Shown here: positions 25,438 to 34,400 of the stretch, one piece after another
Layout of the letters: the number at the start of each line of letters is the position of its first letter
Position numbering within the stretch: the stretch's first letter is position 1
Source: Euryarchaeota archaeon UBA125
Lineage (GTDB): Archaea; Thermoplasmatota; Poseidoniia; Poseidoniales; Thalassarchaeaceae
Reading direction: 5' to 3'
Length of the DNA: 60,858 nt
Assembly (NCBI GenBank): GCA_002502625.1
Contig: DAPV01000022.1
Location: 1 to 60,858 of the forward strand
The notes under the pieces: model-generated
What the model saw: only the letters and a program-made list of their open reading frames with translations
What the model was told of the DNA's origin: nothing
Database searches by the model: none
Program-made: the position numbers and the translations under genes

Positions 25438-26712
25438 TTGGCCGATTACTCAAACAAAAACCCCTATTCATCTAAGATAACTGCAAACCATATTTTGAAT
25501 GGTCAAAGTTCAAAAAAAGAAACAAGACATATCGTTTTTGATTTAGGAGATTCCGGATTGGAATACAAAGCTGGAGATGCCCTTGGTGTATTCCCTACCT
25601 GTCCTCCAGAATTGGTTGAATCTATTCTCGATAGATTAGGCTGTCCTCCAGATGAGATTGTAGTTGTAAAAGATGAAGAAATGAAATTGAAAGACGCATT
25701 ACTATCTAGGTGTGAAATCCATCGACTTTCTAAACGATTTATTGAAGGATTAGCTCCTCATTTTTCATCATCAAATTCTGGTATTCAAATGAGGATTGTT
25801 TCACGTTCTAGAATAGATTCTTCAGGATTAATTGTCGAAGATTGGCAATCATCTTCAGATGATGATTTACCTGAATATTATACTCCCCTAGGACCAATTG
25901 ATGATCCTGAAAAGGCTCTTTGGACATCTTTAGTCAATGATGCCAAAATGATGGAAGATTATATTTGGTCTAGAGATTATTTAGATTTCCTTACTGATTT
26001 TCCTAATATTCGTTTAGGGGCTCAAGAGTTTGTTGATGCAGTGGATAATCTTAAACCTCGATTGTATTCTATTGCATCCTCTCCGGATTTTGAGCCAGGT
26101 ACTGTACATTTGACAGTTGGAATTGTCAGATATTCGCATCATGATAGGGATAGAACTGGTTTAACCACAGGTTTCCTAGCAGATCGCTGTCCTGCAGATA
26201 ATTCTAATGTTCCTGTTTTTATGTCTCCGACTCGGAGTTTTGTATTGCCTGAAGATGGTTCAACTGATATCATAATGGTGGGGCCTGGAACCGGTATCGC
26301 CCCATTCCGTGCCTTCCTTCAACAGAGAGAAATTGATGGTTCTAAAGGGAAAAATTGGTTGTTTTTCGGTGATTGGACCGAAGAAGGAGAATACTATTAT
26401 CGTGATGAAATTGAATCATGGCTATCTTCAGGGAATCTAGAACAGATTGATTTAGCATGGTCTAGGCAAGGTGACGAGAAAGTCTACGTCCAACATTTAA
26501 TGGAAAAAAATGGAGAAGAGATTTGGTCACGAATAAATAATGGAGGTTATTTCTATGTTTGTGGTGATAAGAACTACATGGCAAAAGATGTACATAGAAC
26601 CTTAATTGAAATATGTTCGGAACATGGAGAAATGACCTTGGAAGAAGCGTCGCACTATGTTGAACAACGAATGATGAAAGATGAAAAGAGATACCTTCGA
26701 GATGTGTATTGA
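25438..26712 (+). CDS. CysJ/cytochrome P450 reductase-like FAD/NADPH reductase lacking the flavodoxin domain
   Basis: A 424-aa flavoprotein equal to the FAD plus NADP half of sulfite reductase alpha subunit or P450 reductase. The linker domain starts with YKAGDALGVFP, the FAD motif is PRLYSIASSP, the Gly-rich GLTTGFLADR precedes the NADP domain with GPGTGIAPFRAFLQQR, and the C-terminus ends in KRYLRDVY like CysJ. There is no FMN-binding flavodoxin domain, so electrons must pass to a separate flavodoxin or ferredoxin, or directly to a partner. The start is TTG 25438. The biotin carboxylase gene follows at once. Confidence 0.9.
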   Translation: MADYSNKNPYSSKITANHILNGQSSKKETRHIVFDLGDSGLEYKAGDALGVFPTCPPELVESILDRLGCPPDEIVVVKDEEMKLKDALLSRCEIHRLSKRFIEGLAPHFSSSNSGIQMRIVSRSRIDSSGLIVEDWQSSSDDDLPEYYTPLGPIDDPEKALWTSLVNDAKMMEDYIWSRDYLDFLTDFPNIRLGAQEFVDAVDNLKPRLYSIASSPDFEPGTVHLTVGIVRYSHHDRDRTGLTTGFLADRCPADNSNVPVFMSPTRSFVLPEDGSTDIIMVGPGTGIAPFRAFLQQREIDGSKGKNWLFFGDWTEEGEYYYRDEIESWLSSGNLEQIDLAWSRQGDEKVYVQHLMEKNGEEIWSRINNGGYFYVCGDKNYMAKDVHRTLIEICSEHGEMTLEEASHYVEQRMMKDEKRYLRDVY

Positions 26713-26750
26713 CCCGATTTCATCATCAACCTGTTTGTTCTGGTAACAAC

Positions 26751-28091
26751 ATGTTCAACCGGGTGTTGATTGCGAACAGAGGTGAAATCGCCCTCCGAAT
26801 AGGTCGTGCGTTGCGTTCTTTGGGGGTAGAAGTTTGCATGATTCATGGTCGAGAAGATCGGCTTTCTACTCCAGTACGTTTTTCTGATGATTCTCGACCA
26901 ATTTTACGTTCAAATCCCCTTGATTCATATTTGGATATTGAGGCAGTAATAGATGCTGCTAAGTCAATGGGCGTTGATGCAATACATCCCGGATATGGTT
27001 TTTTAGCAGAAAATGCAGATTTTGTTCGTAGATTAGAAGAAGAAGAAATCACGTTCATTGGCCCCTCTTCTGATGTTATTCGATTACTAGGAGATAAAAT
27101 TGAAGCCCGAAAGGCGATGGAAGCAGCTGGACTTCCTGTAGCTAAAGGAAGCAGTGAATCGGTTTCATCTGCTGATGAAGCAGTATCTCTTGCCTCAGAG
27201 ATAGGTTATCCTGTGATTATCAAAGCAGCAGCAGGAGGGGGCGGAATTGGAATGCAAATTGTCCATGATTCATCTGAATTTTCATCTGCTTTGAATTTGT
27301 GCCAATCTAGAGCAAGAAGTGCATTTGGTGATGACCGAGTTTTTGTTGAGAAGTATATTGAAGGAGCACAACATATTGAATTTCAAGTTCTTGCAGATGG
27401 TAAGAATGCTATTCATTTTGGAGAAAGATTCTGCAGTATTCAGAGAAGGCATCAGAAATTGTTGGAAGAAGGGCCTTGGCTTTCAGATGAAGTCCGTTCA
27501 GAAATTGGATCAAAAGTATGCGCTGGGGCTGAAGCAGTCGGGTATCGTGGCTTAGCTACTTTTGAATTTCTTAGAGATTCAAATGGTGATTTCTATTTCT
27601 TAGAAGTAAACCCTAGAGTGCAAGTAGAGCATACAGTCACAGAGATGATTACGGGAGAAGATATGGTCCAACTTGGGATTCGTGTCGCTGCGGGAGAGTC
27701 TCTTCCTTTGACTCAAGAGGATGTGAAATTTAATGGTCATGCGATTCAATTTAGAATAAATGCCGAAGACCCTAGAAAATTTGTTCCCTCACCCGGAAAA
27801 CTGTGGGAATGTCATTTTCCAGGAGGTGTAGGAGTTCGGGTAGATACACATGCTCATGTTGGCTATGATATGCCTGGATGTTTTGATTCATTACTCGCTA
27901 AGATGATTGTATGGGGGAAGGATAGAAATGAAGCCATTGCTCGAAGTAGAGCCGCATTAGCTGAGACAGTAATCATTGGAGTAGATACTGTAATTCCCTT
28001 ACATCGTGCAATACTAGATGAGAGAGATTTTTTGGATAGAAGGGTGACTATTCGTTATTTAGAAAATCACCCGAGTATACTTGAAGATTAA
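26751..28091 (+). CDS. accC: Acetyl/propionyl-CoA carboxylase, biotin carboxylase subunit
   Basis: A 446-aa ATP-grasp enzyme that carboxylates biotin for acyl-CoA carboxylase. It begins RVLIANRGEIALRIGRALR; the ATP Gly-rich loop is AAAGGGGIGMQIV; the metal and catalytic region is FLEVNPRVQVEHTVTEM; and the C-terminal part has FNGHAIQFRINAEDP. It contains no biotin carrier domain. The ATG at 26751 matches the family N-terminus (the frame continues 14 residues upstream). No carboxyltransferase or biotin carrier gene is in the window. Malonyl- or methylmalonyl-CoA made by such a complex is the expected extender for the megasynthase at 40333. Confidence 0.95.
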   Translation: MFNRVLIANRGEIALRIGRALRSLGVEVCMIHGREDRLSTPVRFSDDSRPILRSNPLDSYLDIEAVIDAAKSMGVDAIHPGYGFLAENADFVRRLEEEEITFIGPSSDVIRLLGDKIEARKAMEAAGLPVAKGSSESVSSADEAVSLASEIGYPVIIKAAAGGGGIGMQIVHDSSEFSSALNLCQSRARSAFGDDRVFVEKYIEGAQHIEFQVLADGKNAIHFGERFCSIQRRHQKLLEEGPWLSDEVRSEIGSKVCAGAEAVGYRGLATFEFLRDSNGDFYFLEVNPRVQVEHTVTEMITGEDMVQLGIRVAAGESLPLTQEDVKFNGHAIQFRINAEDPRKFVPSPGKLWECHFPGGVGVRVDTHAHVGYDMPGCFDSLLAKMIVWGKDRNEAIARSRAALAETVIIGVDTVIPLHRAILDERDFLDRRVTIRYLENHPSILED

Positions 28092-28095
28092 TTTG

Positions 28096-29706
28096 TTATC
28101 CAAGTCTCCTCATACCAGGATATTGACTATTATCCTCCGAATTTTTTGTCGGATTCATGTCTTCTAATTTTAACAAATTTGTATCAGTGAAAGTTTCACG
28201 TTCGGAGATTTTTGTTGTAATTGATTCCATTGCTGCCGAGTATCCATCTCCTCTTTTTTCTCCTCCAGAATTTCTTGATGTTGCCTCAATGGCAAGAGAA
28301 GATCTTTGCGCTTGATGATCTTGATCACTTCTAAGACGTAGTAGCCCCATAGCTCTCCTAGATGCTCTCTGAGGATTGAAAGATCTTAGTAAATTGATAA
28401 CTGTACTTGATCTAGATGTTGTTGGTTGTTTGATTACTAATCTTGATTGATGGTCAGGCCGTCTTAACATTCTAGAAAAACTTGGATATTCTTTCAATTC
28501 ATTTGGTATTTCATCTTTAGAATCTTGAGATATTAATTCTGCTTCTACAATTTCATTCTTCTTAGCGTCTGCAACTAGTCCTGAAGATCTGCACTCTTCT
28601 CTTACTGCTTCTGAAGTTGGGGGCGGGAGAATCGATGATGGTAGAGCAAATTGGTCTTGTGCTTGACGAATAAGTTGCATACTGCTTAGTGGTCTTGTGG
28701 GAACTGGAAGATGCCTTTCTTCTTGTAGATTTAACGATGTAACTTCTGCATACGTTTTTTGTGCTAATTCAAGATCTTCTTGAATAGATGGCCGTCCATA
28801 ATTGGATGCTACAGGTGTACTTTCTTTTTCTTCCATTGAACCAAATAAATCTCCGAAAATCCCTCCATCAGAAATTGCACTTTGTTCATTATAATCAGGA
28901 GCATCAAAGGCATTTGAAGCATTTCTGAATTCTTCATTTGTACTGGCTAATGCTACATTCGACCTTTCTCTATGTGCTGAACCAAAAATCCCCGTTTCAG
29001 GCATTTTATCAGTAGATTCTTGCGTAGAAAATGTGGGATTAGGTAAATCAAATAATGTTGCGTCGAAAGAGAAATCATTTTTGTTAAATGCCTGAACCTC
29101 TGAACCTTCATTACTAATGTCTCTAAATCCTCCTATTCCTGTATGAGTTGCCAATGCCTTTGCAAGATCCATTTCATTATTCATTCTAGACACGAATTCA
29201 TCATGAAGCGATGGTTCTAATGTTGAATCAACTCTTATCTCTGCTCTTGTTTCTGAAAGAGATAACCCATCCAGCATCATTTCCAAGAATTGATTTAGAC
29301 GAATTAAATTCTCTGTACGGCCAAGTATTCTATATCTTTCTCCGTTTTTTGTATCAATGATTAGTTGATCTTTTCTATAGCCAAGCCAAATTAAGATTAC
29401 AGCACCCGAAATTACTATGGGATAAATTTTGAAACCTTGTGGGGCAAGTCTGATTCCATAAATCAATAATAGCATTGAGAAAACAGCCCACCCCCATGGA
29501 ATAGCTGCTTTTGACGTTATTCTGATAGATTCTAATGCACTCAGATTCAGTCTTATTCCCCTTCCATCTGAACGAGATAATTTCAGTCCATCATCTGAAA
29601 TTGTAGTGCGAAATCGCCCTTCGTTACCGACCAGCCGAAGAGAGCCGAAAGATTCGGCATCATCCTCTTCTGGTCGGACCCTCATGGGTCCGTCTTCAGA
29701 GTGCAT
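28096..29706 (-). CDS. Membrane protein with long disordered cytoplasmic tail, unknown function
   Basis: A 536-aa protein with two adjacent hydrophobic helices (about residues 54-90: WAVFSMLLLIYGIRL and YPIVISGAVILIWLG), a small conserved-looking domain (GERYRILGRTENLIRLNQFL, about residues 121-140) that may be PH-like, and a long Ser/Glu/Arg-rich low-complexity C-terminus. I recognise no family. The start could be ATG 29706 or ATG 29685; the second lies in the loop of a perfect hairpin (29675-29692). Confidence 0.65.
   Translation of the reverse strand: MHSEDGPMRVRPEEDDAESFGSLRLVGNEGRFRTTISDDGLKLSRSDGRGIRLNLSALESIRITSKAAIPWGWAVFSMLLLIYGIRLAPQGFKIYPIVISGAVILIWLGYRKDQLIIDTKNGERYRILGRTENLIRLNQFLEMMLDGLSLSETRAEIRVDSTLEPSLHDEFVSRMNNEMDLAKALATHTGIGGFRDISNEGSEVQAFNKNDFSFDATLFDLPNPTFSTQESTDKMPETGIFGSAHRERSNVALASTNEEFRNASNAFDAPDYNEQSAISDGGIFGDLFGSMEEKESTPVASNYGRPSIQEDLELAQKTYAEVTSLNLQEERHLPVPTRPLSSMQLIRQAQDQFALPSSILPPPTSEAVREECRSSGLVADAKKNEIVEAELISQDSKDEIPNELKEYPSFSRMLRRPDHQSRLVIKQPTTSRSSTVINLLRSFNPQRASRRAMGLLRLRSDQDHQAQRSSLAIEATSRNSGGEKRGDGYSAAMESITTKISERETFTDTNLLKLEDMNPTKNSEDNSQYPGMRRLG
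29675..29692. promoter_or_regulatory. Perfect hairpin with a start codon in its loop
   Basis: CGGACCC-TCAT-GGGTCCG is a perfect seven-base-pair inverted repeat with a four-base loop. In the mRNA of the 536-aa gene (minus strand) the loop reads AUGA, and its AUG is the second in-frame start candidate (29685). Such a hairpin would hide or present the start codon. It could also be a double-stranded DNA operator just inside the gene. Confidence 0.45.
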
Positions 29707-29795
29707 CCAGAAGGAAGATGTTCACTTTTGACTTAAACATTTTATCATTTTCACTTGAAAATTGGTTAGTTTCTCAAATCATTCTAATTTGCCGA

Positions 29796-30797
29796 TTATT
29801 CTTTTTTCATATTAATAGCATATCCTAATATTCTCATAGGAGCAGAGTCTAATTGACTAAGAACTACTCTTCTGTCAGAATTTTCTCTGATTATAATTGG
29901 AGAATCCCATTCGATTATAATTTTATCATTATCAAGATCCTTTACTCGTCCAACTACAAATTGTAAATCTGTAGATGCATGAATCACCATCCCGATTTCG
30001 ATATTTCTTTTTTGAAATGGTGCTCTGATAAAATTTAGAGAACTTGAGTTATGAGTTTCAAACATGTCTTCATCACCACTTTTTGAAATGAGAACTCCTC
30101 TCTCCAGAGATCCTTCTTTCATATTTCTAATCGCAACTCCAACTCTATCTCCTGAATTTGCAATATCAACATCAACATCCATTACTTGAAGAGAACGAAT
30201 TACTCCTGAATATCCTCCTGGAGTCACAATAATATTGTCGTGTTTTTTGATTGAACCACTCTGAACTGTCCCTATAGCTACTAAACCAACACCTTTGACA
30301 TTGAAATGTTGATCAACAGGTACGCATGACTTTTTTGCAGATCTTTGGCTACGAACTTCATTGAGGTCATCAAGAAAATTCCATGCGATTTCTTTTATCT
30401 GATGAGGGTCAAATTGCTCATTGATTTTCCATGATTTCAATCCTGCTTGTTCTAGAATTGTTTTGATCTGTTCTGGGTCAACCCAACCTCCTTCTTCAGG
30501 GTTAATTACGACTAATCCTCTTTCGATTCCTGCAATACTTGATGCTACTAAGACTTCACCAATTGAAGCATCTACCTTCTTTATTTCGATTATTGCAGCA
30601 TCGGCGATATCCAAACTTCCAAGTAACGGTCTCATTTTCTCAGGATGTTTCCTCGGTCTTAGGAAAGTAAGAGCATCTTGTACATCTCCTCTTTGTTCTT
30701 TGTAAATATATGATTCAACATCTCTGTCATCTGTTTTTTTACCTAATTCTCTAGCAAATGATTCGTCTGAGAAGCACAAGATATTCAAGACAGACAT
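29796..30797 (-). CDS. EF-Tu/SelB-like paralogue without a GTP-binding site
   Basis: A 333-aa protein whose C-terminal half looks like domains 2 and 3 of translation GTPases (VDQHFNVKGVGLVAIGTVQSG, IKKHDNIIVTPGG, VRSLQVMDVDV). The first 150 residues keep the alpha/beta scaffold but have no P-loop (GxxxxGKS), DxxG or NKxD, so it should not bind GTP. Similar G-domain-deficient EF-Tu/SelB-like proteins are known in many archaea; their function is unsettled. A binding protein in translation or ribosome assembly is plausible. Confidence 0.8.
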   Translation of the reverse strand: MSVLNILCFSDESFARELGKKTDDRDVESYIYKEQRGDVQDALTFLRPRKHPEKMRPLLGSLDIADAAIIEIKKVDASIGEVLVASSIAGIERGLVVINPEEGGWVDPEQIKTILEQAGLKSWKINEQFDPHQIKEIAWNFLDDLNEVRSQRSAKKSCVPVDQHFNVKGVGLVAIGTVQSGSIKKHDNIIVTPGGYSGVIRSLQVMDVDVDIANSGDRVGVAIRNMKEGSLERGVLISKSGDEDMFETHNSSSLNFIRAPFQKRNIEIGMVIHASTDLQFVVGRVKDLDNDKIIIEWDSPIIIRENSDRRVVLSQLDSAPMRILGYAINMKKE

Positions 30798-30824
30798 TTT
30801 TTCACATCAGTAAATCAATAGTTT

Positions 30825-31283
30825 TCAATCCGAACGCTTCATTGCATTTCTAGCATCATCGGCACGTTTCCATAATTTCTCTTCTTCTTCCGAAGATGGA
30901 GCGAATTGAGGGATTGGAATTGGTCTCATTTGCGAATCAATTGCGACCATAAAAAAGAATCCTTCACATATTTCTTCTCGTTCCCATTCACTTCGATTTA
31001 ACCTTCGTGCAATAACATGCACTCCAGCAGTATGTGTGCTTGTGTGGACGACTTTTGCCGTTGTTTCTATCAAATCACCTTGGAAAGCAGGTCTTTTGAA
31101 TTTTAAAGCGTCTATAGAGACTGTAACAAATTCTCTATGAGCAAATTTACTCGAGACCATTCCGGCAGCAGTATCCATAATGCTTAGTAGTCTTCCTCCA
31201 AATAATGTATTATACGAATTAGTATGTTGCGGAAAAACCTCATCCATTTTGGTGACTGGTTCGGTGGAATATGGCCCCTTCAT
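30825..31283 (-). CDS. Acyl-CoA thioesterase, hotdog fold
   Basis: A 152-aa single-hotdog protein of the YciA/BACH acyl-CoA hydrolase type. It has the family signature around NTLFGGRLLSIMDTAAGM with the Asp as catalytic residue, then VTVSIDALKFKRPAFQGDL and a TxxxxHV-like end strand. It cleaves acyl-CoA to free fatty acid and CoA. It lies on the opposite strand from the 1909-aa surface protein gene. Release of acyl chains from CoA is a possible link with the acyl synthase 9 kb away, but there is no direct evidence. Confidence 0.88.
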   Translation of the reverse strand: MKGPYSTEPVTKMDEVFPQHTNSYNTLFGGRLLSIMDTAAGMVSSKFAHREFVTVSIDALKFKRPAFQGDLIETTAKVVHTSTHTAGVHVIARRLNRSEWEREEICEGFFFMVAIDSQMRPIPIPQFAPSSEEEEKLWKRADDARNAMKRSD

Positions 31284-31426
31284 TGTTACTCCGTCGTAGC
31301 CCCTCTCATTTCAATAAAGCCATAATTAGGGTGATAGAATTGAGTTTATTGATTGATTTAGTATATCCAAATTTTATGCTCGAAGATGAGTGGTGTTTTA
31401 AGTCAACGAAACGTCCACAGTATACC

Positions 31427-31438
31427 CACCGTACGGTG
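31427..31438. promoter_or_regulatory. Perfect 12-base palindrome before the giant surface-protein gene
   Basis: CACCGTACGGTG is self-complementary over all 12 bases and lies 14 bases before the ATG of the 1909-aa gene. Its right arm merges with the Shine-Dalgarno-like GGTGAGGAG. It may be a repressor operator or a translation-blocking hairpin. A possible TATA element (TTTAGTATATCC) lies about 80 bases upstream of the ATG, within the 169-base gap 31284-31452, in which I see nothing else. Confidence 0.45.
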
Positions 31439-31452
31439 AGGAGTGACAGAAA

Positions 31453-34400
31453 ATGAATGGAACGAACAGAACCCAACGCACGCTGGCGATTTTTATTACC
31501 GTGTTAATGCTGACAATGGGATTGGCTCAGGCCGCCTCGGTGAATAGTTATTCTAACGGTCAATCAAGTGTTGATATTTCTCTAGATGATCCGTCGACAT
31601 ATACTGATTCAGTATCCGGATCAATTAGTTTACCCGAGGGAGAAACTGTAAACGCTGCTGCCATGGTTGTTTCTACAGATTCTGTAAATTATGGATATGC
31701 TGAACGCTATGACGCATTTTCAACTAGTTATGGGGCATTCTTGTGGAATCCATTGTACAATGGTGGATTCACTCAATATTCCTCTACAAGTGATTTCACT
31801 GAAGATGAATCCACTCTGTCTCTCTTTTCTCTAGGGTACAATGAAGATTTTGAAAGTCCAGTAAATTTCAATGTTGGACCTCCGATAAACGGTATGCCTG
31901 AAAATAACTGGGAAATCGGACAAGTAGAGAACGGTTTTCCAATCAACCGTTGCGGGTCAGGAGACAGTTGTTATGGTACAGACTTTGATAGTGTTGATTA
32001 CCGCTCGTCAATGGGTGAATATCAATACGAATTAACAACTGAATCTGAGTATGTTTGGGCTGGGAAATCTTCCGCATCATTCATGTCTTTCCATAATCTG
32101 TATTACAGAAGTGCAGGTGCTGGTACTAATGTATACTACGAAGATTGTGCTTACGTAATGATTCAGTCTTCGACGGATGGGTCCTCTTGGGGCCAATTTG
32201 AATTCTTACCACTGGATTTATCCAATACATCTGGAATATCTGGAGGAAATGGAATTTATCAGCGCGGAACATCTGTTAATCAGGTTACTACAAAGTGTAA
32301 CAAAGAAACATTCCCAACAGGTGCTAGCCTGATTGGAGGTACTTCTAACAATTCACAAACTGCAAGTACTGCAGGATGGGCAAATGTAGGGCTTGATCTT
32401 TCTAGCTACGAGGGCGAATATGTTCGATTGAAGTTTGTATTAGAAAAGAACGATGTTTCAGATCCACCTGTAAGCCCGGAATTACAAGGATGGTACATAG
32501 ATGCACTTCGAATTGGAGATCCATTACCTCAATCTGGAAGTGTAACTTTCCGTACTTTCTCTAGTAGTTCAACATCGGGAACAAATTCTCCTAATGGTTT
32601 TGGATTCCTTAATTTGGATGCTACAGTCCCTGGTGATGGTTCATTGACAATAGATGTTTTACAGCCGGGAAGTAATAATATTATTTCAGATAGAAATGGA
32701 AATACTCTTTCAGGGCTTTCTGGTTCTATCATTGAATTATGGGATATTGACACAGATACTACTCCTTCCATAGATCTTCGGTTTAATTTCAATTCAGGAA
32801 TCAATCAGTTGAATTCTCCTGAACTATTTAGCTTCAACATTGGCACTCGTTTTAGCTTTGGCTTCAATGCAACAATGGGTATTGAACAATCAAATGGTAT
32901 GATGATGCCAGGTAAATGGGTCAGTTCTCCTGTAACAGATTCTTATGCAGGAGTAATTCCTCTGTGGCAAGATTCTTCATTCTCTCCACCATTAACAAGG
33001 CTTGGATTTACAAAGACAGTCACTGCAATCAAACCATATGTAACTGATGACTGTCCAGATGGAACCGCTTCGATTCAGATTATTGCCAATAATCCTCTAG
33101 CAATTCCTGGTCCTATGCCTATGACTACAGTATCGAATAATACTCGATATGAGTTCTCTGCTGGAGTTCAAGGCTTTGGGATTCGAGCAAACTATTCTAG
33201 CGTTCAATGCGAATTAACTGGAATACATGCGGATTTAGAATTTGCTCATTATGCATCTGGAGTTTCGTTGGATGTTGCAGGAGATGGTGATATTGAATGG
33301 GGCATGTTAGAATCTGCTTTTGGTGCGTTTGGTGAACAAACTAAGTTCCGCACTGGAACTGTAGATGGTGAAAATATTGGTTCATCATCATCCACTGTCA
33401 CTCTTACGGCAGGAGGAGTGGGTCAAGGTGCCACATTCATGCTTCCTAGAGGTGCTGATGTTTCCAATGCATTAATTGGATTTGAGAATAACCAAATTGA
33501 AGATGCGACGATATATGTTGCAGCAGCAGCTCAAGAAATAATGATTGCAGATATTCAGGACTACACTGAATACGTTCCCGGATTGGTGGTTAACGAATTT
33601 GGAGATTTAGAATCTGCATTGAACACTCTTCTAGACTATGATGAAACTGTAGTTCCATCTTCATGGGAAGATGATTTTGGTAATGAATGGATTCTTTTCA
33701 GAATGAAGGTTGAGAGTAGTACTGCTACCATTGGTTCTACCATTACCTTCAGAGATTTGTTAATCAATTATGATTGGCAAAGAGTAATTTCAGATGGTAA
33801 TAATTTGGCACGTGAATTATCTCAAGGTGTTGCTATGGGCAACGCAGTTGGCGGCAGTGTTGATGTTCCAATGAAATGGTCTTCTGAGACAGGAGGTGGA
33901 ATCTCTCTTGGACAATTGAGCATTACTACTAGTACCGGCCATTCAAGTACGATTTCTCTCACAAATGGTTTCTCTGGATTATATGATGATGGTAATATCT
34001 ACGAGATTGTAACAACTCATGAAGTAACTAGTCAAGGACAGAACCTTGCCGGAGCATCTCTCTTGATGGAAACTTCGAGAGGTAATATTGAGTTACAATA
34101 TACCTCCTCTAACGATACATTTTGGGAAGTATCAGATCCGGTTGATGGTATATCATTAGCAGTAAGTGTAACTTCTGGTACTTCTCCTATGCAAATTAAC
34201 TGGAGATTCAGAGTCTCATCTGATTGGGATGATACTGCCTTTGTTCAGATATATACTTCTTCAATTAGCGATACTGGTATTGTAGGTTTACCAGCGGCTT
34301 CTTCATTACAACCCAGTATTGGAAATGCAGTTGAGAATGATGCCAGCATTACTGACTTTAGAGTATACAATCAAGCAAATATTGAACAGACCGATCTTAA

